From Dietzia massiliensis (GTDB taxonomy: Bacteria > Actinomycetota > Actinomycetes > Mycobacteriales > Mycobacteriaceae), in contig NZ_JAHBAV010000021.1 in NCBI RefSeq assembly GCF_018390595.1, forward strand, positions 1-54,406: 54,406 nucleotides of DNA. Direction: 5' to 3'. Below are positions 14,630-24,711 of the stretch, one piece after another (the first letter of the stretch is position 1; each line of letters opens with the position of its first letter). Below the pieces are notes generated by a model, which was not told where the DNA came from, searched no databases, and was given only the letters and a program-made list of their open reading frames with translations. The position numbers were made by a program, and so were the translations under genes.

Positions 14630-17551
14630 ATGGCATCCACCTCGAGCACGCGATCCTCCCGTGCCCCCGGCGGCCGACGTCCGGCTCCGACATCGGGAGC
14701 GAAGCGATCGACCACGTCCACCTCGTCGTCGTCACGGGGTGGCGGTTCCCGGCGTGGAGCGGTGGTCTCCACCCCCAAGAAGGGCACGCGCGGCGGCGCG
14801 AGGACGGCGTCGCCCGCCCCCGAGCGGACCTCCGGTGCGTTCGGCGCTGTCGGCCGCGGCCTGCGCGGGGGATGGTCGGCGGTGGCCAAGGGGGTCGGGC
14901 ACGGTGTCCGTGGCCTCGGGGGAGGGGACGACGACGACAAGGTGATCCCTCCGCACCGCCGGGACGGTCTCGGGCTCGTCCTCATCGGCGTCGCCATCGT
15001 CTTCGCCGGAGCCGTCTGGTTCGGCGCCGCCGGGCCCGTCGGGGACTGGATCGACACCGGGATCCGCACGATCGTCGGCACCCCCGGCGCGTTGCTACCC
15101 CTGCTGTTGGGCGGGTGGGGCGTGCTCGTCATGGCGCGTGAGCCGCGACCGGACGTGCACTCGCGCTGGCTGGTCGGCGCCACCGTCACCGCCCTCGGCG
15201 TCCTGGGCCTGTGGCACCTCGGCTCCGGCTCGCCCACCGATCCGAGCGGAGTGCGATCCGGTGCCGGCGTCCTCGGCCGGATCGTCGGGGGCACGCTCGA
15301 GGCCGGCTTGTCGGTGTTCGTCGCCGTCCCGCTACTCGTGCTGCTGGTGGCGTTCGGTCTCCTCGTGATCGTGGGCAGGCCCGCTCGCGAGATCCCCGGC
15401 ATCGTCCGCGGCTTCTTCGGCTGGGACGGCAGCGGCGACATCGTCGACCAGGACTATGACGACGCAGAGGGCGACGACTGGGACGACGAAGCGACCACCG
15501 CGTACCCGATCGCCGAGACCACAGGGCGCGAGGACTCCGGGCGTGCGGCGTCCCGGCGCAGCTCTCGGCGCCGCGTGGCGGCCTGGTCGGACACCCCCAC
15601 CACGGGCGAGACCGTGGAGATGCCGCGGGCCTCACGCGCCGGCGCACAGGCACGGGACACGTCGGACCCGGACGTCCCCGGCGTCGGCGCGGCGCTCGAT
15701 GACGAGACCCCGGCGCCGACCCGCACCCGGCGCGCCCCGCGCCGGACCGAGGTCCTGCCGGCCGGCGAGGACCCGGCGGCCGACCCCACGTCGGCGGCCG
15801 ACCCCGCGGCCCGTGCCGCGGCGGAGGAGGCCCCCACCCGAGTGGCATCACCGCGGACCTCCGCACCCACGCCCGCGGCGCGTGCGTCCGCGCCCGCCCC
15901 GGTGACGCCCGCCGTGGACACCTCGGCCGTGCCGCAGACCAACACGCCGTCGACGCACACGGCCGCCGAGAGCGACACGGAGCGGCTCTCCTCGCAGACC
16001 CAGCTCCTCAGCGGCATCGACTACGCGCTGCCGCCGGTCAGCCTGCTCACCGCCGGCGACCCGCCCAAGGCGCGCAGCGAGTCCAACGACCAGATGATCG
16101 AGGCCATCCAGGGCGTTCTCGAGCAATTCAAGATCGACGCCGCCGTCACCGGTTTCACCCGCGGCCCGACGGTCACCCGCTACGAGGTGGAGCTCGGACC
16201 GGGCGTCAAGGTCGAGAAGATCACCGCACTGCACCGCAACATCGCGTACGCGGTGGCGACGGACAACGTGCGACTGCTCGCGCCGATCCCCGGCAAGTCC
16301 GCCGTCGGTATCGAGGTGCCCAACCTCGACCGCGAACTCGTCCGGCTCGCCGACGTCCTCACCGACCCCAAGACCGCGAGCAAGCACAACCCCATGCTCA
16401 TCGGTCTGGGCAAGGACATCGAGGGCGACTTCGTCACCGCCGACCTCGCCAAGATGCCGCACCTGCTGGTGGCCGGCTCGACCGGCTCCGGTAAGTCGAG
16501 CTTCGTCAACTCGATGCTCGTGTCGCTGCTCACGCGCGCCACCCCGGACGAGGTCCGCCTCATCCTCATCGACCCCAAGATGGTCGAGCTCACGCCGTAC
16601 GAGGGCATCCCGCACCTCATCACGCCGATCATCACGCAGCCCAAGAAGGCGGCCGCGGCCCTGGCATGGCTCGTCGAGGAGATGGAGCAGCGCTACCAGG
16701 ACATGAAGTCGACGCGGGTGCGGCACATCACCGACTTCAACGAGCGGGTGAAGTCCGGCGCCATCACCGCGCCGCCCGGCAGCGAGCGGGTCTACCGCCC
16801 GTACCCGTACATCGTGGCCGTCGTCGACGAGCTCGCCGACCTCATGATGACCGCCCCTCGCGACATCGAAGACGCGATCGTCCGCATCACCCAGAAGGCG
16901 CGCGCCGCCGGCATCCACCTCGTGCTGGCCACGCAGCGACCGTCGGTCGACGTCGTCACGGGTCTGATCAAGACCAACGTGCCGTCGCGGCTTGCGTTCG
17001 CCACCTCGTCGCTGACGGACTCGCGCGTCATCCTCGACCAGGCGGGCGCCGAGAAGCTCATCGGTATGGGTGACGGCCTGTTCATCCCGATGGGCGCGTC
17101 CCGCCCGATCCGTATGCAGGGCGCGTTCATCACCGACGAGGAGATCCACGAGGTCGTCGACTACGCCAAGAACCAGGCCGAGCCGGAGTACGACGAGTCC
17201 ATCACCGCCGCGAAGGACGACGGCAAGAAGGACATCGACTCCGACATCGGGGACGACCTCGACGACCTGCTCGCCGCGGTCGAGCTCGTGGTCTCGAGCC
17301 AGTTCGGCTCCACCTCGATGCTCCAGCGCAAGTTGCGCGTGGGGTTCGCCAAGGCGGGCCGCCTCATGGATCTCATGGAGTCCCGCGACATCGTCGGCCC
17401 CTCCGAAGGGTCCAAGGCGCGCGAGGTCCTGGTCAAGCCCGAGGAGCTGGCCTCGGTGCTGTGGATGATCAAGGGCGGGACCCCGCCCGAGGACGATCCC
17501 GGCGAGCAGCCCGCCGAACTCGACGCGCCGGCCGAGACGCCGGTCGGATAG
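14630..17551 (+). CDS. ftsK: DNA translocase FtsK/SpoIIIE
   Basis: 973 aa. After a basic Ser/Arg-rich N-terminus come four hydrophobic segments (about residues 110-133, 147-167, 177-197 and 220-248) that anchor the protein at the septum. An Ala/Pro/Thr-rich linker runs to about 450. The motor domain has Walker [12 protein letters not shown] (about residue 614) and Walker [15 protein letters not shown] (about 726). The C-terminal winged-helix gamma domain ([20 protein letters not shown], about 905-925) reads KOPS-type sequences. It pumps chromosome ends through the closing septum. Its stop lies 3 nt from the stop of the convergent YciI gene. Confidence 0.96.
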   Translation: MASTSSTRSSRAPGGRRPAPTSGAKRSTTSTSSSSRGGGSRRGAVVSTPKKGTRGGARTASPAPERTSGAFGAVGRGLRGGWSAVAKGVGHGVRGLGGGDDDDKVIPPHRRDGLGLVLIGVAIVFAGAVWFGAAGPVGDWIDTGIRTIVGTPGALLPLLLGGWGVLVMAREPRPDVHSRWLVGATVTALGVLGLWHLGSGSPTDPSGVRSGAGVLGRIVGGTLEAGLSVFVAVPLLVLLVAFGLLVIVGRPAREIPGIVRGFFGWDGSGDIVDQDYDDAEGDDWDDEATTAYPIAETTGREDSGRAASRRSSRRRVAAWSDTPTTGETVEMPRASRAGAQARDTSDPDVPGVGAALDDETPAPTRTRRAPRRTEVLPAGEDPAADPTSAADPAARAAAEEAPTRVASPRTSAPTPAARASAPAPVTPAVDTSAVPQTNTPSTHTAAESDTERLSSQTQLLSGIDYALPPVSLLTAGDPPKARSESNDQMIEAIQGVLEQFKIDAAVTGFTRGPTVTRYEVELGPGVKVEKITALHRNIAYAVATDNVRLLAPIPGKSAVGIEVPNLDRELVRLADVLTDPKTASKHNPMLIGLGKDIEGDFVTADLAKMPHLLVAGSTGSGKSSFVNSMLVSLLTRATPDEVRLILIDPKMVELTPYEGIPHLITPIITQPKKAAAALAWLVEEMEQRYQDMKSTRVRHITDFNERVKSGAITAPPGSERVYRPYPYIVAVVDELADLMMTAPRDIEDAIVRITQKARAAGIHLVLATQRPSVDVVTGLIKTNVPSRLAFATSSLTDSRVILDQAGAEKLIGMGDGLFIPMGASRPIRMQGAFITDEEIHEVVDYAKNQAEPEYDESITAAKDDGKKDIDSDIGDDLDDLLAAVELVVSSQFGSTSMLQRKLRVGFAKAGRLMDLMESRDIVGPSEGSKAREVLVKPEELASVLWMIKGGTPPEDDPGEQPAELDAPAETPVG

Positions 17552-17554
17552 CGG

Positions 17555-17836
17555 TCAGGAGAAGGCGCCGAACACGGGCTTCCATTCCCGCACGATGATC
17601 TCCGAGACCAACCCGCGCAGGCAGTGGGGGTCGTCGTTCACGAGGGAGCGCGCGGCCTCGTCGTCGTCGGTCTCCACGAGCAGTAACGCGCCGGAACCGT
17701 CGACGAACGGTCCCACGGACCGGATGACGCCGGCGGTGACCTGCGCGTCCAGCCACTCACGGTGGGCGGGCTTGTTGACCTCGCGCTCCTCACTCTGGGC
17801 TGCCTCGTAGCGGTAGGTGACGGCGAACAGCGGCAT
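17555..17836 (-). CDS. YciI family protein
   Basis: 93 aa, typical for the YciI/YCII ferredoxin-like fold family. PAHREWLDAQVTAG holds the conserved His, and GPFVDGSGALLLVE and DPHCLRGLVSEIIVREW follow the family pattern, including the late Asp-Pro-(H/F) element. The family forms small dimers, some associated with dehydrochlorination or unknown reactions. The gene faces ftsK tail to tail and diverges from pgsA. Confidence 0.85.
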   Translation of the reverse strand: MPLFAVTYRYEAAQSEEREVNKPAHREWLDAQVTAGVIRSVGPFVDGSGALLLVETDDDEAARSLVNDDPHCLRGLVSEIIVREWKPVFGAFS

Positions 17837-17912
17837 GGGGAGCTCTCCCTCGGGGGTCGGCGGTGACGGGCGGGGGTGCGCCCGCGACCAAGGGTATTCG
17901 TCGGTGTTTCGC

Positions 17913-17918
17913 TAAGGT
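17913..17918 (+). promoter_or_regulatory. Candidate -10 element for pgsA
   Basis: TAAGGT ends 6 nt before the GTG at 17925. Either this is a leaderless promoter, or the overlapping AAGG acts as a weak ribosome-binding site; both readings favour 17925 over the GTG at 17919. Confidence 0.4.
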
Positions 17919-17924
17919 GTGGGG

Positions 17925-18512
17925 GTGACTGCTTCCACGCGCGAGGACGGCCGCCCGGCCGCCGACGTCCCCGTTCTCAACATCGCGAACGTCCTCACCG
18001 TGCTGCGGATCCTCCTCGTGCCCGTCTTCGTCGTGATGTTCTTCGTCGCGGGGGCCCAGGAGCCGTGGTGGCGGGTGGGCGCGTTCGTCGTCTTCGCCGT
18101 GGCCATGCTCACCGACTACGTGGACGGCTACCTCGCGCGGCGGCTCTGCCTGGTGACCGACTTCGGCAAGATCGCCGACCCGATCGCGGACAAGGCGCTC
18201 ATCTCCGCCGCACTCATCTCGCTGTCCCTCGTGGGCGAGCTGTTCTGGGTGGTGACCGTCGTGATCCTCGTCCGCGAGGTGGGGATCACGCTCTGGCGCC
18301 TGTTCGGTGTCGACTACGTGGTGGCCGCCAGCAAGGGCGGCAAACTCAAGACCGTGACCCAGACCCTCGGCGTGGGAATGCTCATCCTGCCGCTGCCGCA
18401 CTGGGTGTGGCCCGCCGAGTGGGTCGTCATGGGGATCGCCGTGGCGCTGACCGTGTACACGGGCGTGGACTACCTGGTCAAGGCCAGGCGGGCCGCGCTC
18501 GTGCGGAGCTGA
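17925..18512 (+). CDS. pgsA: CDP-diacylglycerol-glycerol-3-phosphate 3-phosphatidyltransferase family (PgsA)
   Basis: 195 aa integral membrane enzyme. The CDP-alcohol phosphotransferase signature D-x2-D-G-x2-A-R-x8-G-x3-D-x3-D is complete in DYVDGYLARR...GKIADPIAD (about residues 67-92). Hydrophobic stretches around it fit about five to six helices. It makes phosphatidylglycerol phosphate from CDP-diacylglycerol and glycerol-3-phosphate. In M. tuberculosis pgsA3 also precedes clgR. The exact alcohol substrate cannot be read from the sequence. Confidence 0.9.
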   Translation: MTASTREDGRPAADVPVLNIANVLTVLRILLVPVFVVMFFVAGAQEPWWRVGAFVVFAVAMLTDYVDGYLARRLCLVTDFGKIADPIADKALISAALISLSLVGELFWVVTVVILVREVGITLWRLFGVDYVVAASKGGKLKTVTQTLGVGMLILPLPHWVWPAEWVVMGIAVALTVYTGVDYLVKARRAALVRS

Positions 18513-18519
18513 GACGGGT

Positions 18520-19050
18520 ATGGACGCCGTACCGCCGTCACCGGGCGCCGCGGCTGCCGTCGCCGCGCTGCGCGACCGCGGGTGGACCCTGGGTACGGCC
18601 GAATCACTCACCGCCGGGTTGCTCGCCGCGACCGTCGCCGAGGTGCCCGGCGCGAGTGCCGTGCTGCGCGGGGGACTGGTCGTCTACGCGACCCCCCTCA
18701 AGCACGAGCTCGCCGACGTGCCCGCCGACGTCCTCGAGCGCCACGGCGCGGTGTCCCCCGAGACCGCACGCGCTCTCGCGACCGGGGCGGCGCGACGCTG
18801 CGGCGCCGAGGTGGGCGTGGGGCTGACCGGCGTCGCCGGCCCGGACACCCAGGAGGGCAGGCCGGTGGGGACCGTGTTCGTGGGCCTGTCCACGCCGGAC
18901 CGGGCGGCGTGGTCCGTTCCGCTGTCCCTGTCGGGCGACAGGGCCGCCATCCGCCGCGCGGCGTGCGAGGCGGCGTTGGGGCTGGTCGTCGCCGCGGCCG
19001 GTCGGGACGCCGAGGTCGACGACGACGACGGGAACGAATCCGGGAACTGA
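18520..19050 (+). CDS. CinA C-terminal domain protein (PncC-type nicotinamide nucleotide amidase)
   Basis: 176 aa, consisting only of the CinA C-terminal domain. Features are [36 protein letters not shown] and [26 protein letters not shown], the PncC signature. This domain deamidates nicotinamide mononucleotide to nicotinate mononucleotide in NAD recycling. The N-terminal MoCF domain of full-length CinA is absent. An acidic tail ([14 protein letters not shown]) ends the protein. The end of the gene carries the ECF-like promoter of clgR. Located between pgsA and clgR, as in many actinobacteria. Confidence 0.88.
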   Translation: MDAVPPSPGAAAAVAALRDRGWTLGTAESLTAGLLAATVAEVPGASAVLRGGLVVYATPLKHELADVPADVLERHGAVSPETARALATGAARRCGAEVGVGLTGVAGPDTQEGRPVGTVFVGLSTPDRAAWSVPLSLSGDRAAIRRAACEAALGLVVAAAGRDAEVDDDDGNESGN

Positions 19051-19056
19051 CGCGTT
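19031..19056 (+). promoter_or_regulatory. ECF (SigE-like) promoter signature for clgR
   Basis: GGAAC at 19031-19035, a 17-nt spacer and CGTT at 19053-19056 match the consensus of extracytoplasmic-function sigma factors of the SigE/SigH type. The expected start lies close to the clgR start codon at 19064. In M. tuberculosis clgR is controlled by SigE. A TTATAC sequence partly overlaps and could serve a housekeeping promoter. Confidence 0.6.
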
Positions 19057-19063
19057 ATACCCG

Positions 19064-19381
19064 GTGATGCCGAACATCCAGATGACCACACTGCCCCGAC
19101 CGGACCAGCCCGGAGCGACTCCGCTGCTGCGCGAGACCCTGGGTACCGTCCTGCGCGGGCTCCGCGGGGAGTCGGGTCGGACCCTGCGTGACGTGGCCGA
19201 CGCCGCCCGGGTCAGCCCCGGCTATCTCTCCGAGATCGAGCGCGGCCGGAAGGAGGCCTCGAGCGAGCTGCTCGCCTCCATCTCCGGCGCGCTCGAGGTG
19301 TCCCTGGGCGAGATCCTCATCCGCGCCGCGCTCGAGGTCTCGACTCCCGGGACCGTCGCGGAACCCGTACTCGCGGCCTGA
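19064..19381 (+). CDS. clgR: ClgR, Xre-family transcriptional activator of Clp protease genes
   Basis: 105 aa. The HTH runs from about residue 24 ([37 protein letters not shown]), very close to known ClgR proteins. ClgR activates clpP/clpC and, in mycobacteria, its own operon with pspA under envelope stress. The chain ends in -VLAA, a terminal Ala-Ala of the kind recognised by Clp proteases, consistent with ClgR being a Clp substrate. Starts at GTG 19064 or ATG 19067 cannot be separated; no Shine-Dalgarno sequence is visible, which fits a leaderless mRNA from the ECF-like promoter. Confidence 0.92.
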   Translation: MMPNIQMTTLPRPDQPGATPLLRETLGTVLRGLRGESGRTLRDVADAARVSPGYLSEIERGRKEASSELLASISGALEVSLGEILIRAALEVSTPGTVAEPVLAA

Positions 19382-19426
19382 CACCGCCGCCGCGTCGCCC
19401 GGTGGTCGCACACGGGCGTCGTTCGG

Positions 19427-19432
19427 TACCGT
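19427..19432 (+). promoter_or_regulatory. Possible -10 element before pspA
   Basis: TACCGT lies 45 nt before the pspA ATG in the clgR-pspA gap. The matching -35 region is poor, so a separate pspA promoter is only suggested. Confidence 0.3.
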
Positions 19433-19477
19433 GGAACAGACCCGTCGTCCGAATCGGCAGAAGGACACTACGCAGCG

Positions 19478-20305
19478 ATGGCCAATCCGTTCACCAAGGC
19501 ATGGCGCTACCTCATGGCGTTGTTCGATTCGAAGATCGACGAGAATGCTGACCCCAAGGTCCAGATCCAGCAGGCGATCGCCGACGCGCAGCGCCAGCAC
19601 CAGCAGCTCTCGCAGCAGGCCGCGGCGGTGATCGGCAACCAGCGTCAGCTGGAGATGAAGCTCAACCGCCAGCTCGCGGACATCGAGAAACTGCAGGGGT
19701 CGACCCGCCAGGCGTTGCAGATGTCCGAGCAGGCCCGCAACAACGGCGACATGCAGAAGGCCACCGAGTACGAGAACGCCGCGGAGGCGTTCGCCGCGCA
19801 GCTCGTGACCGCCGAGCAGAACGTCGAGGACCTCAAGGGGCTGCACGACCAGTCGCTCCAGGCCGCAGCGCAGGCCAAGAAGGCCGTCGAGCAGAACGCC
19901 ATGGTCCTGCAGCAGAAGGTGGCCGAGCGCACCAAGCTGCTCAGCCAGCTCGAGCAGGCCAAGATGCAGGAGCAGGTCAGCGCCTCCCTGCAGTCGATGT
20001 CGGAGCTGTCCTCGGGCGGCAACACCCCGAACCTCGACCAGGTCCGCGACAAGATCGAGCGTCGCTACGCCAACGCCCTCGGCTCCGCCGAGCTCGCGCA
20101 GAACTCCGTGCAGGGCCGGATGCTCGAGGTGGAGCAGGCCTCCACCCAGATGGCCGGGCACAGCCGGCTCGAGCAGATCCGGGCGTCGATGAAGGCCGAG
20201 GGCGGTCAGCTGGGCCAGGGCTCCGGTGCCGCCGGCCAGATCGGCCAGGGCCAGTCCCAGCCGGCCACGCCGCAGCAGCAGCAGGCGCGGACCGAACAGC
20301 AGTGA
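19478..20305 (+). CDS. pspA: PspA/IM30 phage-shock protein (35-kDa antigen family)
   Basis: 275 aa. An N-terminal amphipathic helix ([20 protein letters not shown]) precedes a long coiled coil rich in Gln and Ala to about residue 220, typical of PspA/IM30. The tail from about 235 is Gly/Gln-rich and disordered. PspA assembles at the inner face of the membrane and protects it under stress. Directly after clgR, as in mycobacteria, where they form one SigE-driven unit. The membrane partner gene (Rv2743c) that follows in M. tuberculosis is missing here. A hairpin follows at 20316-20347. Confidence 0.95.
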   Translation: MANPFTKAWRYLMALFDSKIDENADPKVQIQQAIADAQRQHQQLSQQAAAVIGNQRQLEMKLNRQLADIEKLQGSTRQALQMSEQARNNGDMQKATEYENAAEAFAAQLVTAEQNVEDLKGLHDQSLQAAAQAKKAVEQNAMVLQQKVAERTKLLSQLEQAKMQEQVSASLQSMSELSSGGNTPNLDQVRDKIERRYANALGSAELAQNSVQGRMLEVEQASTQMAGHSRLEQIRASMKAEGGQLGQGSGAAGQIGQGQSQPATPQQQQARTEQQ

Positions 20306-20315
20306 TCTCGCGGCC

Positions 20316-20347
20316 ACGGGCCGTCGGCGAGCATGCCGGCGGCCCGT
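20316..20347 (+). terminator. Hairpin terminator after pspA
   Basis: 13-nt arms (20316-20328 and 20335-20347) pair with a single G-U wobble around a 6-nt loop, 10 nt after the pspA stop. It separates pspA from the next small gene. Confidence 0.65.
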
Positions 20348-20372
20348 CGTCGTCCGCAGGGGAGGGTGAGAC

Positions 20373-20567
20373 GTGACGCTGACCGAGTTCCATGCACGCA
20401 CGGTCGAGGCGTTCGGTGAGCTGCGTGCCGACCATCTGGTCCGCTCGCACCACCTGGCGGCGTGCGGCGGTCGGACCGCGCACGAGGCCATCGACGCGGG
20501 GGAGTCCGTCAAGCGGGTGTGGCTCGCGTTGTGCGACGAGTTCGAGGTGCCCGAGCACCTGCGCTAG
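20373..20567 (+). CDS. DUF3046 family protein
   Basis: 64 aa from a GTG with GGGGAGGG about 7 nt upstream. It shows LTEFHARTVEAFGELRAD and the region SHHLAACGGRTAHEAIDAG, followed by RVWLALCDEFEVPEHLR at the C-terminus, the pattern of the short actinobacterial DUF3046 proteins found just upstream of recA (Rv2738c in M. tuberculosis). Its function is unknown. The recurring linkage to recA suggests a role near DNA repair, but nothing in the sequence proves it. Confidence 0.85.
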   Translation: MTLTEFHARTVEAFGELRADHLVRSHHLAACGGRTAHEAIDAGESVKRVWLALCDEFEVPEHLR

Positions 20568-20589
20568 GCGGGTCCGCCCGGCGTGTCCC

Positions 20590-20618
20590 TCGACCTCGAA
20601 CACCCGTTCGGCTACGCT
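20590..20618 (+). promoter_or_regulatory. LexA-controlled recA promoter (P2-like) with SOS box
   Basis: The SOS box TCGAAC-ACCC-GTTCGG (20596-20611) matches the mycobacterial LexA consensus TCGAAC-N4-GTTCGA at 11 of 12 positions. It fills the 17-nt spacer between a TCGACC -35-like hexamer (20590-20595) and a TACGCT -10-like hexamer (20613-20618), so LexA binding would block RNA polymerase. It lies about 190 nt upstream of recA. Confidence 0.8.
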
Positions 20619-20712
20619 CAAGGGTATGTGATGGCGGGTCCACCGTCCACAGGGATCCACAGGGCGTGCCTCCTCCACAGGGGGAGGTCGCCGGATACGG
20701 CGCGAGGGGTTC

Positions 20713-20735
20713 GTGTCGTACCCGGCAGCTAACGT
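20713..20735 (+). promoter_or_regulatory. PafBC (RecA-NDp) type promoter for recA (P1-like)
   Basis: GTGTCGTAC, 8 nt, then TAACGT fits the LexA-independent damage promoter pattern tTGTCRgtg-N8-TAnnnT described in mycobacteria. It is nearer to recA than the SOS box, the same order as in M. tuberculosis. The leader to the ATG would be about 60 nt. Confidence 0.65.
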
Positions 20736-20802
20736 CCGCGAGTGAAGACCACACAGACCGATCGGCCGGAGGCCGGGGGTCGGACCGAGAACGGAGCATG
20801 AG

Positions 20803-21906
20803 ATGGCAGGCAAGGCCAAGGCGGGCTCGAGCAAGCCCGGAGCCGCCCAGAACCGCGAGCAGGCGCTGGAGCTGGCTCTGGCGCAGATCGACAAGGCCTA
20901 CGGCAAGGGCTCCGTCATGCGGCTGGGCGATGACACCCGGCCGCCGGTCCAGGTCATCCCGTCCGGCGCGCTGTCGCTCGACGTGGCGCTGGGCGTGGGC
21001 GGGTTCCCCCGGGGCCGCGTCGTGGAGATCTACGGCCCGGAGTCCTCGGGTAAGACCACGGTCGCGTTGCACGCCGTGGCCAACGCCCAGGCGGCCGGAG
21101 GCATCGCGGCGTTCATCGACGCGGAGCACGCGCTCGACCCGGAGTACGCCCGCAAGCTGGGTGTGGACACGGACAATCTCATCGTCTCCCAGCCCGACAC
21201 CGGTGAGCAGGCGCTGGAGATCGCGGACATGCTGGTCAAGTCCGGCGCGATCGACATCCTCGTGATCGACTCCGTGGCGGCGCTGGTGCCGCGTGCGGAG
21301 ATCGAGGGCGAGATGGGCGACAGCCACGTCGGCCTGCAGGCCCGGCTCATGAGCCAGGCGCTGCGCAAGATGACCGGCGCGCTGCACAACACCGGCACCA
21401 CCGCGATCTTCATCAACCAGCTGCGCGAGAAGATCGGCGTGATGTTCGGTTCGCCGGAGACCACCACTGGCGGTAAGGCCCTCAAGTTCTACGCGTCCGT
21501 CCGCCTGGACGTCCGCCGCATCGAGACCCTCAAGGACGGCGCCGACGCGGTCGGTAACCGCACCAAGGTCAAGGTCGTCAAGAACAAGGTCGCACCGCCG
21601 TTCAAGATCGCCGAGTTCGACATCCTGTACGGCGAGGGCATCAGCCGCGAGGGCTCGCTCATCGACATGGGTGTGGACAACGGCTTCATCAAGAAGTCCG
21701 GCTCCTGGTTCACCTACGGTCAGGACCAGCTGGGCCAGGGTAAGGAGAACGCTCGCCGCTACCTCAAGGACAACCCGTCGGTGCGGGACGAGATCGAGCG
21801 GAAGATCCTCGACAAGCTCAACATCGGTGCGGGCGCGGAGATCGCGGAGATCGAGGCGGAGTCCGATGAGGACGCTCCGATCGACGTGGTGCCCGTCGAC
21901 TTCTGA
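20803..21906 (+). CDS. recA: Recombinase RecA
   Basis: 367 aa with no intein, unlike M. tuberculosis. Walker A is GPESSGKTT (residues 78-86), Walker [15 protein letters not shown], loop L1 GEMGDSHVG, and L2/MAW region [22 protein letters not shown]. It forms filaments on single-stranded DNA, drives strand exchange and triggers LexA self-cleavage; lexA is in this window. The 20-residue N-terminus before [10 protein letters not shown] is Ala/Lys/Gly-rich. The stop overlaps the recX ATG by 1 nt. Confidence 0.98.
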   Translation: MAGKAKAGSSKPGAAQNREQALELALAQIDKAYGKGSVMRLGDDTRPPVQVIPSGALSLDVALGVGGFPRGRVVEIYGPESSGKTTVALHAVANAQAAGGIAAFIDAEHALDPEYARKLGVDTDNLIVSQPDTGEQALEIADMLVKSGAIDILVIDSVAALVPRAEIEGEMGDSHVGLQARLMSQALRKMTGALHNTGTTAIFINQLREKIGVMFGSPETTTGGKALKFYASVRLDVRRIETLKDGADAVGNRTKVKVVKNKVAPPFKIAEFDILYGEGISREGSLIDMGVDNGFIKKSGSWFTYGQDQLGQGKENARRYLKDNPSVRDEIERKILDKLNIGAGAEIAEIEAESDEDAPIDVVPVDF

Positions 21907-22532
21907 TGCCGGGCCGCTCCACGCGGTCGGGCCGGTCCGGCGGGCCGGGCCCGGCCGGCGGGGGCATCGACGCGGACGGGTTGCGCGCCGCCATCGCCGC
22001 CGTGGAGTCGCGGCCCTCGAGCACCGCGGACCTTCCCCCCTTGGCACCGGAGGCGCACGAAGCCGCCACGTCCGCCCTGCGGCTGCTGCGACATCGGCCG
22101 CGCAGTGAGCACGAACTCCGTCAGCGGTTGATCGCCAAGGAGTTCGCGCCGCCGGCCGTCGACGAGGCGCTCGATCGCGTCCGTGCGTGGGGCCTGCTCG
22201 ACGACGCCGAGTTCGCCGCCGAGTGGGTCCGCGGACGCCGGCGCCGCCGCGGCCGCTCGCGCGGGGCGCTCGAGCGGGAGCTGCGCGACAAGGGCGTGGC
22301 CGAGGGACACATCGCGAACGCGGTGGCCGATATCGACGAGTCCGACGAGCGTCGGCAGGCGACTGAACTCGTGCGCGCCCGGCTCGGCAGACGCCCGGCC
22401 GCCGCGCTCTCCGGGCCCGAGGCGCAGGGCGAGCGGCGGCGGCTCGTCGCATTCCTCGCCCGGCGGGGTTATCCCACGGGGTTGGCGATGTCCGTCGTGG
22501 ACGCCGAATTGGCGGCCCACGCCTCGCCCTGA
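21906..22532 (+). CDS. recX: Regulatory protein RecX
   Basis: 208 aa. Three-helix RecX repeats are visible from [22 protein letters not shown] through [20 protein letters not shown] and [17 protein letters not shown] to the last repeat ([16 protein letters not shown]). The first 55 residues are a Gly/Pro/Ala-rich extension. RecX binds RecA filaments and limits their activity. It overlaps recA by one base and so shares its two damage-responsive promoters. Confidence 0.94.
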   Translation: MPGRSTRSGRSGGPGPAGGGIDADGLRAAIAAVESRPSSTADLPPLAPEAHEAATSALRLLRHRPRSEHELRQRLIAKEFAPPAVDEALDRVRAWGLLDDAEFAAEWVRGRRRRRGRSRGALERELRDKGVAEGHIANAVADIDESDERRQATELVRARLGRRPAAALSGPEAQGERRRLVAFLARRGYPTGLAMSVVDAELAAHASP

Positions 22533-22533
22533 G

Positions 22534-22539
22534 TACCCT
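22534..22539 (+). promoter_or_regulatory. Candidate -10 element for leaderless miaB
   Basis: TACCCT ends 7 nt before the miaB GTG, just after the recX stop. The same hexamer is used before dapA. Confidence 0.4.
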
Positions 22540-22546
22540 GGCCTGC

Positions 22547-24127
22547 GTGGATTCTCTCGTGACCGACCTGCATCCGGCGGCGGAGAACGCCCCCGCCGAG
22601 GGCGTGGACCGCCGCACCTACCAGGTGCGCACCTTCGGATGCCAGATGAACGTCCATGACTCCGAACGGCTCTCCGGGGTGCTCGACGCCGCCGGCTACG
22701 TGCCCTTCGAGGGCGACGCCGACCCGGCCACCGGCAGCCTGCCGGACCTCGTTGTGTTCAACACTTGCGCGGTCCGTGAGAACGCCGACAACCGGCTCTA
22801 CGGCACCCTCGGCCATCTGCGGCCGTGGAAGGACGCCAACCCCCGACTACAGATCGCCGTCGGCGGATGCCTGGCGCAGAAGGACAAGGACGCCGTCGTC
22901 TCGCGGGCGCCGTGGGTCGATGTCGTGTTCGGCACCCACAACCTCGGGCACCTGCCGACCCTCCTCGACCGCTCCCGGCACAACGAGCGGGCCGAGGTGG
23001 AGATCGCCGACTCCCTGCAGCACTTCCCCTCGACCCTGCCGGCGACCCGTGACTCCGCCTACGCCGGCTGGGTCTCCGTCTCCGTCGGCTGCAACAACAC
23101 CTGCACGTTCTGCATCGTGCCGTCCCTGCGCGGCAAGGAGGTGGACCGCCGCCCCGGCGAGGTCCTCGCGGAGATGCAGGCCCTCGCCGACGAGGGCGTA
23201 CTCGAGGTGACGCTGCTCGGCCAGAACGTCAACGCCTACGGACGGTCGTTCCACGACCCCGACGAGCCGTCCGACAAGGGCGCGTTCGCCAAACTCCTCC
23301 GCGCGGCCGGCCGGATCGAGGGCATCGAGCGGATCCGCTTCACCTCGCCCCACCCCGCCGAGTTCACCGACGACGTCATCGAGGCCATGGCCTCCACCCC
23401 GACCGTCTGCCCGCAACTGCACATGCCGCTGCAGTCCGGCTCCGACCGCGTCCTGCGCGCCATGCGGCGCTCCTACCGCTCCGAGCGCTTCCTCGGCATC
23501 ATCGACCGCGTCCGCGCGGCCATGCCGCACGCCGCCATCACGACCGACATCATCGTCGGCTTCCCCGGTGAGACCGAGGAGGACTTCCAGGCGACCCTCG
23601 ACGTCGTCGAGAAGGCCCGGTTCTCCAGTGCCTTCACCTTCCAGTACTCGCCCCGCCCCGGCACCCCGGCGGCCACGATGGAGGACCAGATTCCCAAGGC
23701 CGTGGTCCAGGAGCGGTACGAACGGCTCATCGCCCTCCAGGAGCGGATCACCCTGGAGGAGAACCAGGCGCAGGTCGGGCGCGTCGTCGAACTGCTCGTC
23801 ACCGCCGACGAGGGCCGCAAGGACGCCGCCACCGCCCGCATGACCGGCCGTGCCCGCGACGGTCGCCTCGTGCACTTCGCGCCCGTCGGAGAAGCCGCCG
23901 ACCGGGTGCGCCCCGGCGACGTCGTCACCACCCGCGTCACCGCCGCCGCCCCGCACCACCTGCTCGCCGACGACGGTGTCCTCAGCTACCGCGCCACGCG
24001 CGCCGGGGACCGCCACGAGGAGGGCCGCAAGCCCGAGACGCCACCGATCGGCGTGGGGCTCGGGCTGCCCACCCTGCGCCGCGAGACCGCCCCCGCCGCC
24101 ACCATCGAGAAGGGATGCCCCACGTGA
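22547..24127 (+). CDS. miaB: tRNA-2-methylthio-N6-isopentenyladenosine synthase MiaB
   Basis: 526 aa radical-SAM methylthiotransferase. The N-terminal UPF0004 domain has [23 protein letters not shown] and VGGCLAQ, which supply three Cys for an auxiliary 4Fe-4S cluster. The radical-SAM motif is Cys182-NNT-Cys186-TF-Cys189, followed by [30 protein letters not shown] and [15 protein letters not shown] are family blocks, and a TRAM domain lies near residues 400-475. It methylthiolates the i6A37 made by MiaA, encoded 3 kb downstream. The tail after the TRAM domain (about 45 aa) is unusually long and low in complexity. Confidence 0.96.
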   Translation: MDSLVTDLHPAAENAPAEGVDRRTYQVRTFGCQMNVHDSERLSGVLDAAGYVPFEGDADPATGSLPDLVVFNTCAVRENADNRLYGTLGHLRPWKDANPRLQIAVGGCLAQKDKDAVVSRAPWVDVVFGTHNLGHLPTLLDRSRHNERAEVEIADSLQHFPSTLPATRDSAYAGWVSVSVGCNNTCTFCIVPSLRGKEVDRRPGEVLAEMQALADEGVLEVTLLGQNVNAYGRSFHDPDEPSDKGAFAKLLRAAGRIEGIERIRFTSPHPAEFTDDVIEAMASTPTVCPQLHMPLQSGSDRVLRAMRRSYRSERFLGIIDRVRAAMPHAAITTDIIVGFPGETEEDFQATLDVVEKARFSSAFTFQYSPRPGTPAATMEDQIPKAVVQERYERLIALQERITLEENQAQVGRVVELLVTADEGRKDAATARMTGRARDGRLVHFAPVGEAADRVRPGDVVTTRVTAAAPHHLLADDGVLSYRATRAGDRHEEGRKPETPPIGVGLGLPTLRRETAPAATIEKGCPT

Positions 24128-24699
24128 GCACCGACGACGACCGACGCGACCCTATCGCAGGGATCATGGAGGTCACCCGCAACGCGGAATCGGAACTGCG
24201 CTCGAAGGACCGCATCCTCGGACGCACGCTCGTGATCGGCCGGGCCTACCTCGCCTCGGCCGTCCTGATCGTGCTGCTCGCCGCAGCGCTCGCGCTCCCG
24301 CACAGCGACGGCGTCCGCGGATTCGACGTCCTGTTCTTCACCGACGTGGCCCGCGAGCAGTACACGTCGCTACCGTCCCACCTGTTCGTCCTCCTGTACT
24401 CGGTGGGCACCATCGTCTTCGGCGCCGTGATGATCCTGACGCAGAAGTGGTGGGCCGCCGGCATCGCGTGGAGCACGGCCTGTGTGGCCGCCGTGTACGG
24501 CGTGCTGGCGATCTGGCTGCGCCAGTCCGGCCGCGGGCCCGACCCGGACTTCCAGGACTTCGGCGGGCCGGGCTTCGGCCTCTACCTCAGCGAACTGCTC
24601 GTGCTGGCGCTGGTCGCCACCCTCGCCGCGGTGCTGTGGTCGCGGACTCCCGAGCAGCGCCAGCTGGAAGAGGACGCGCGGCACGGCGACGGGGCCTGA
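24124..24699 (+). CDS. Conserved actinobacterial membrane protein (Rv2732c-like)
   Basis: 191 aa. The GTG at 24124 overlaps the miaB stop (GTGA). Four hydrophobic segments are visible: about 37-56 ([20 protein letters not shown]), 82-102, 107-127 and 147-167. The short cytoplasmic N-terminus contains [19 protein letters not shown]. The gene occupies the place of Rv2732c after miaB. No transport or enzyme motif is recognised; function unknown. A very strong hairpin follows. Confidence 0.8.
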   Translation: MSTDDDRRDPIAGIMEVTRNAESELRSKDRILGRTLVIGRAYLASAVLIVLLAAALALPHSDGVRGFDVLFFTDVAREQYTSLPSHLFVLLYSVGTIVFGAVMILTQKWWAAGIAWSTACVAAVYGVLAIWLRQSGRGPDPDFQDFGGPGFGLYLSELLVLALVATLAAVLWSRTPEQRQLEEDARHGDGA

Positions 24700-24711
24700 C
24701 CACACCCGCGT

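Noticed and set aside
20803..21906. Possible intein in recA, as in M. tuberculosis
   Set aside because: The reading frame is continuous at normal RecA length (367 aa) with no insertion.
20509..22617. 702-aa open frame on the minus strand opposite recA-recX
   Set aside because: It spans recA, recX and the recA promoter region and shows no conserved motif; an artefact of high GC.
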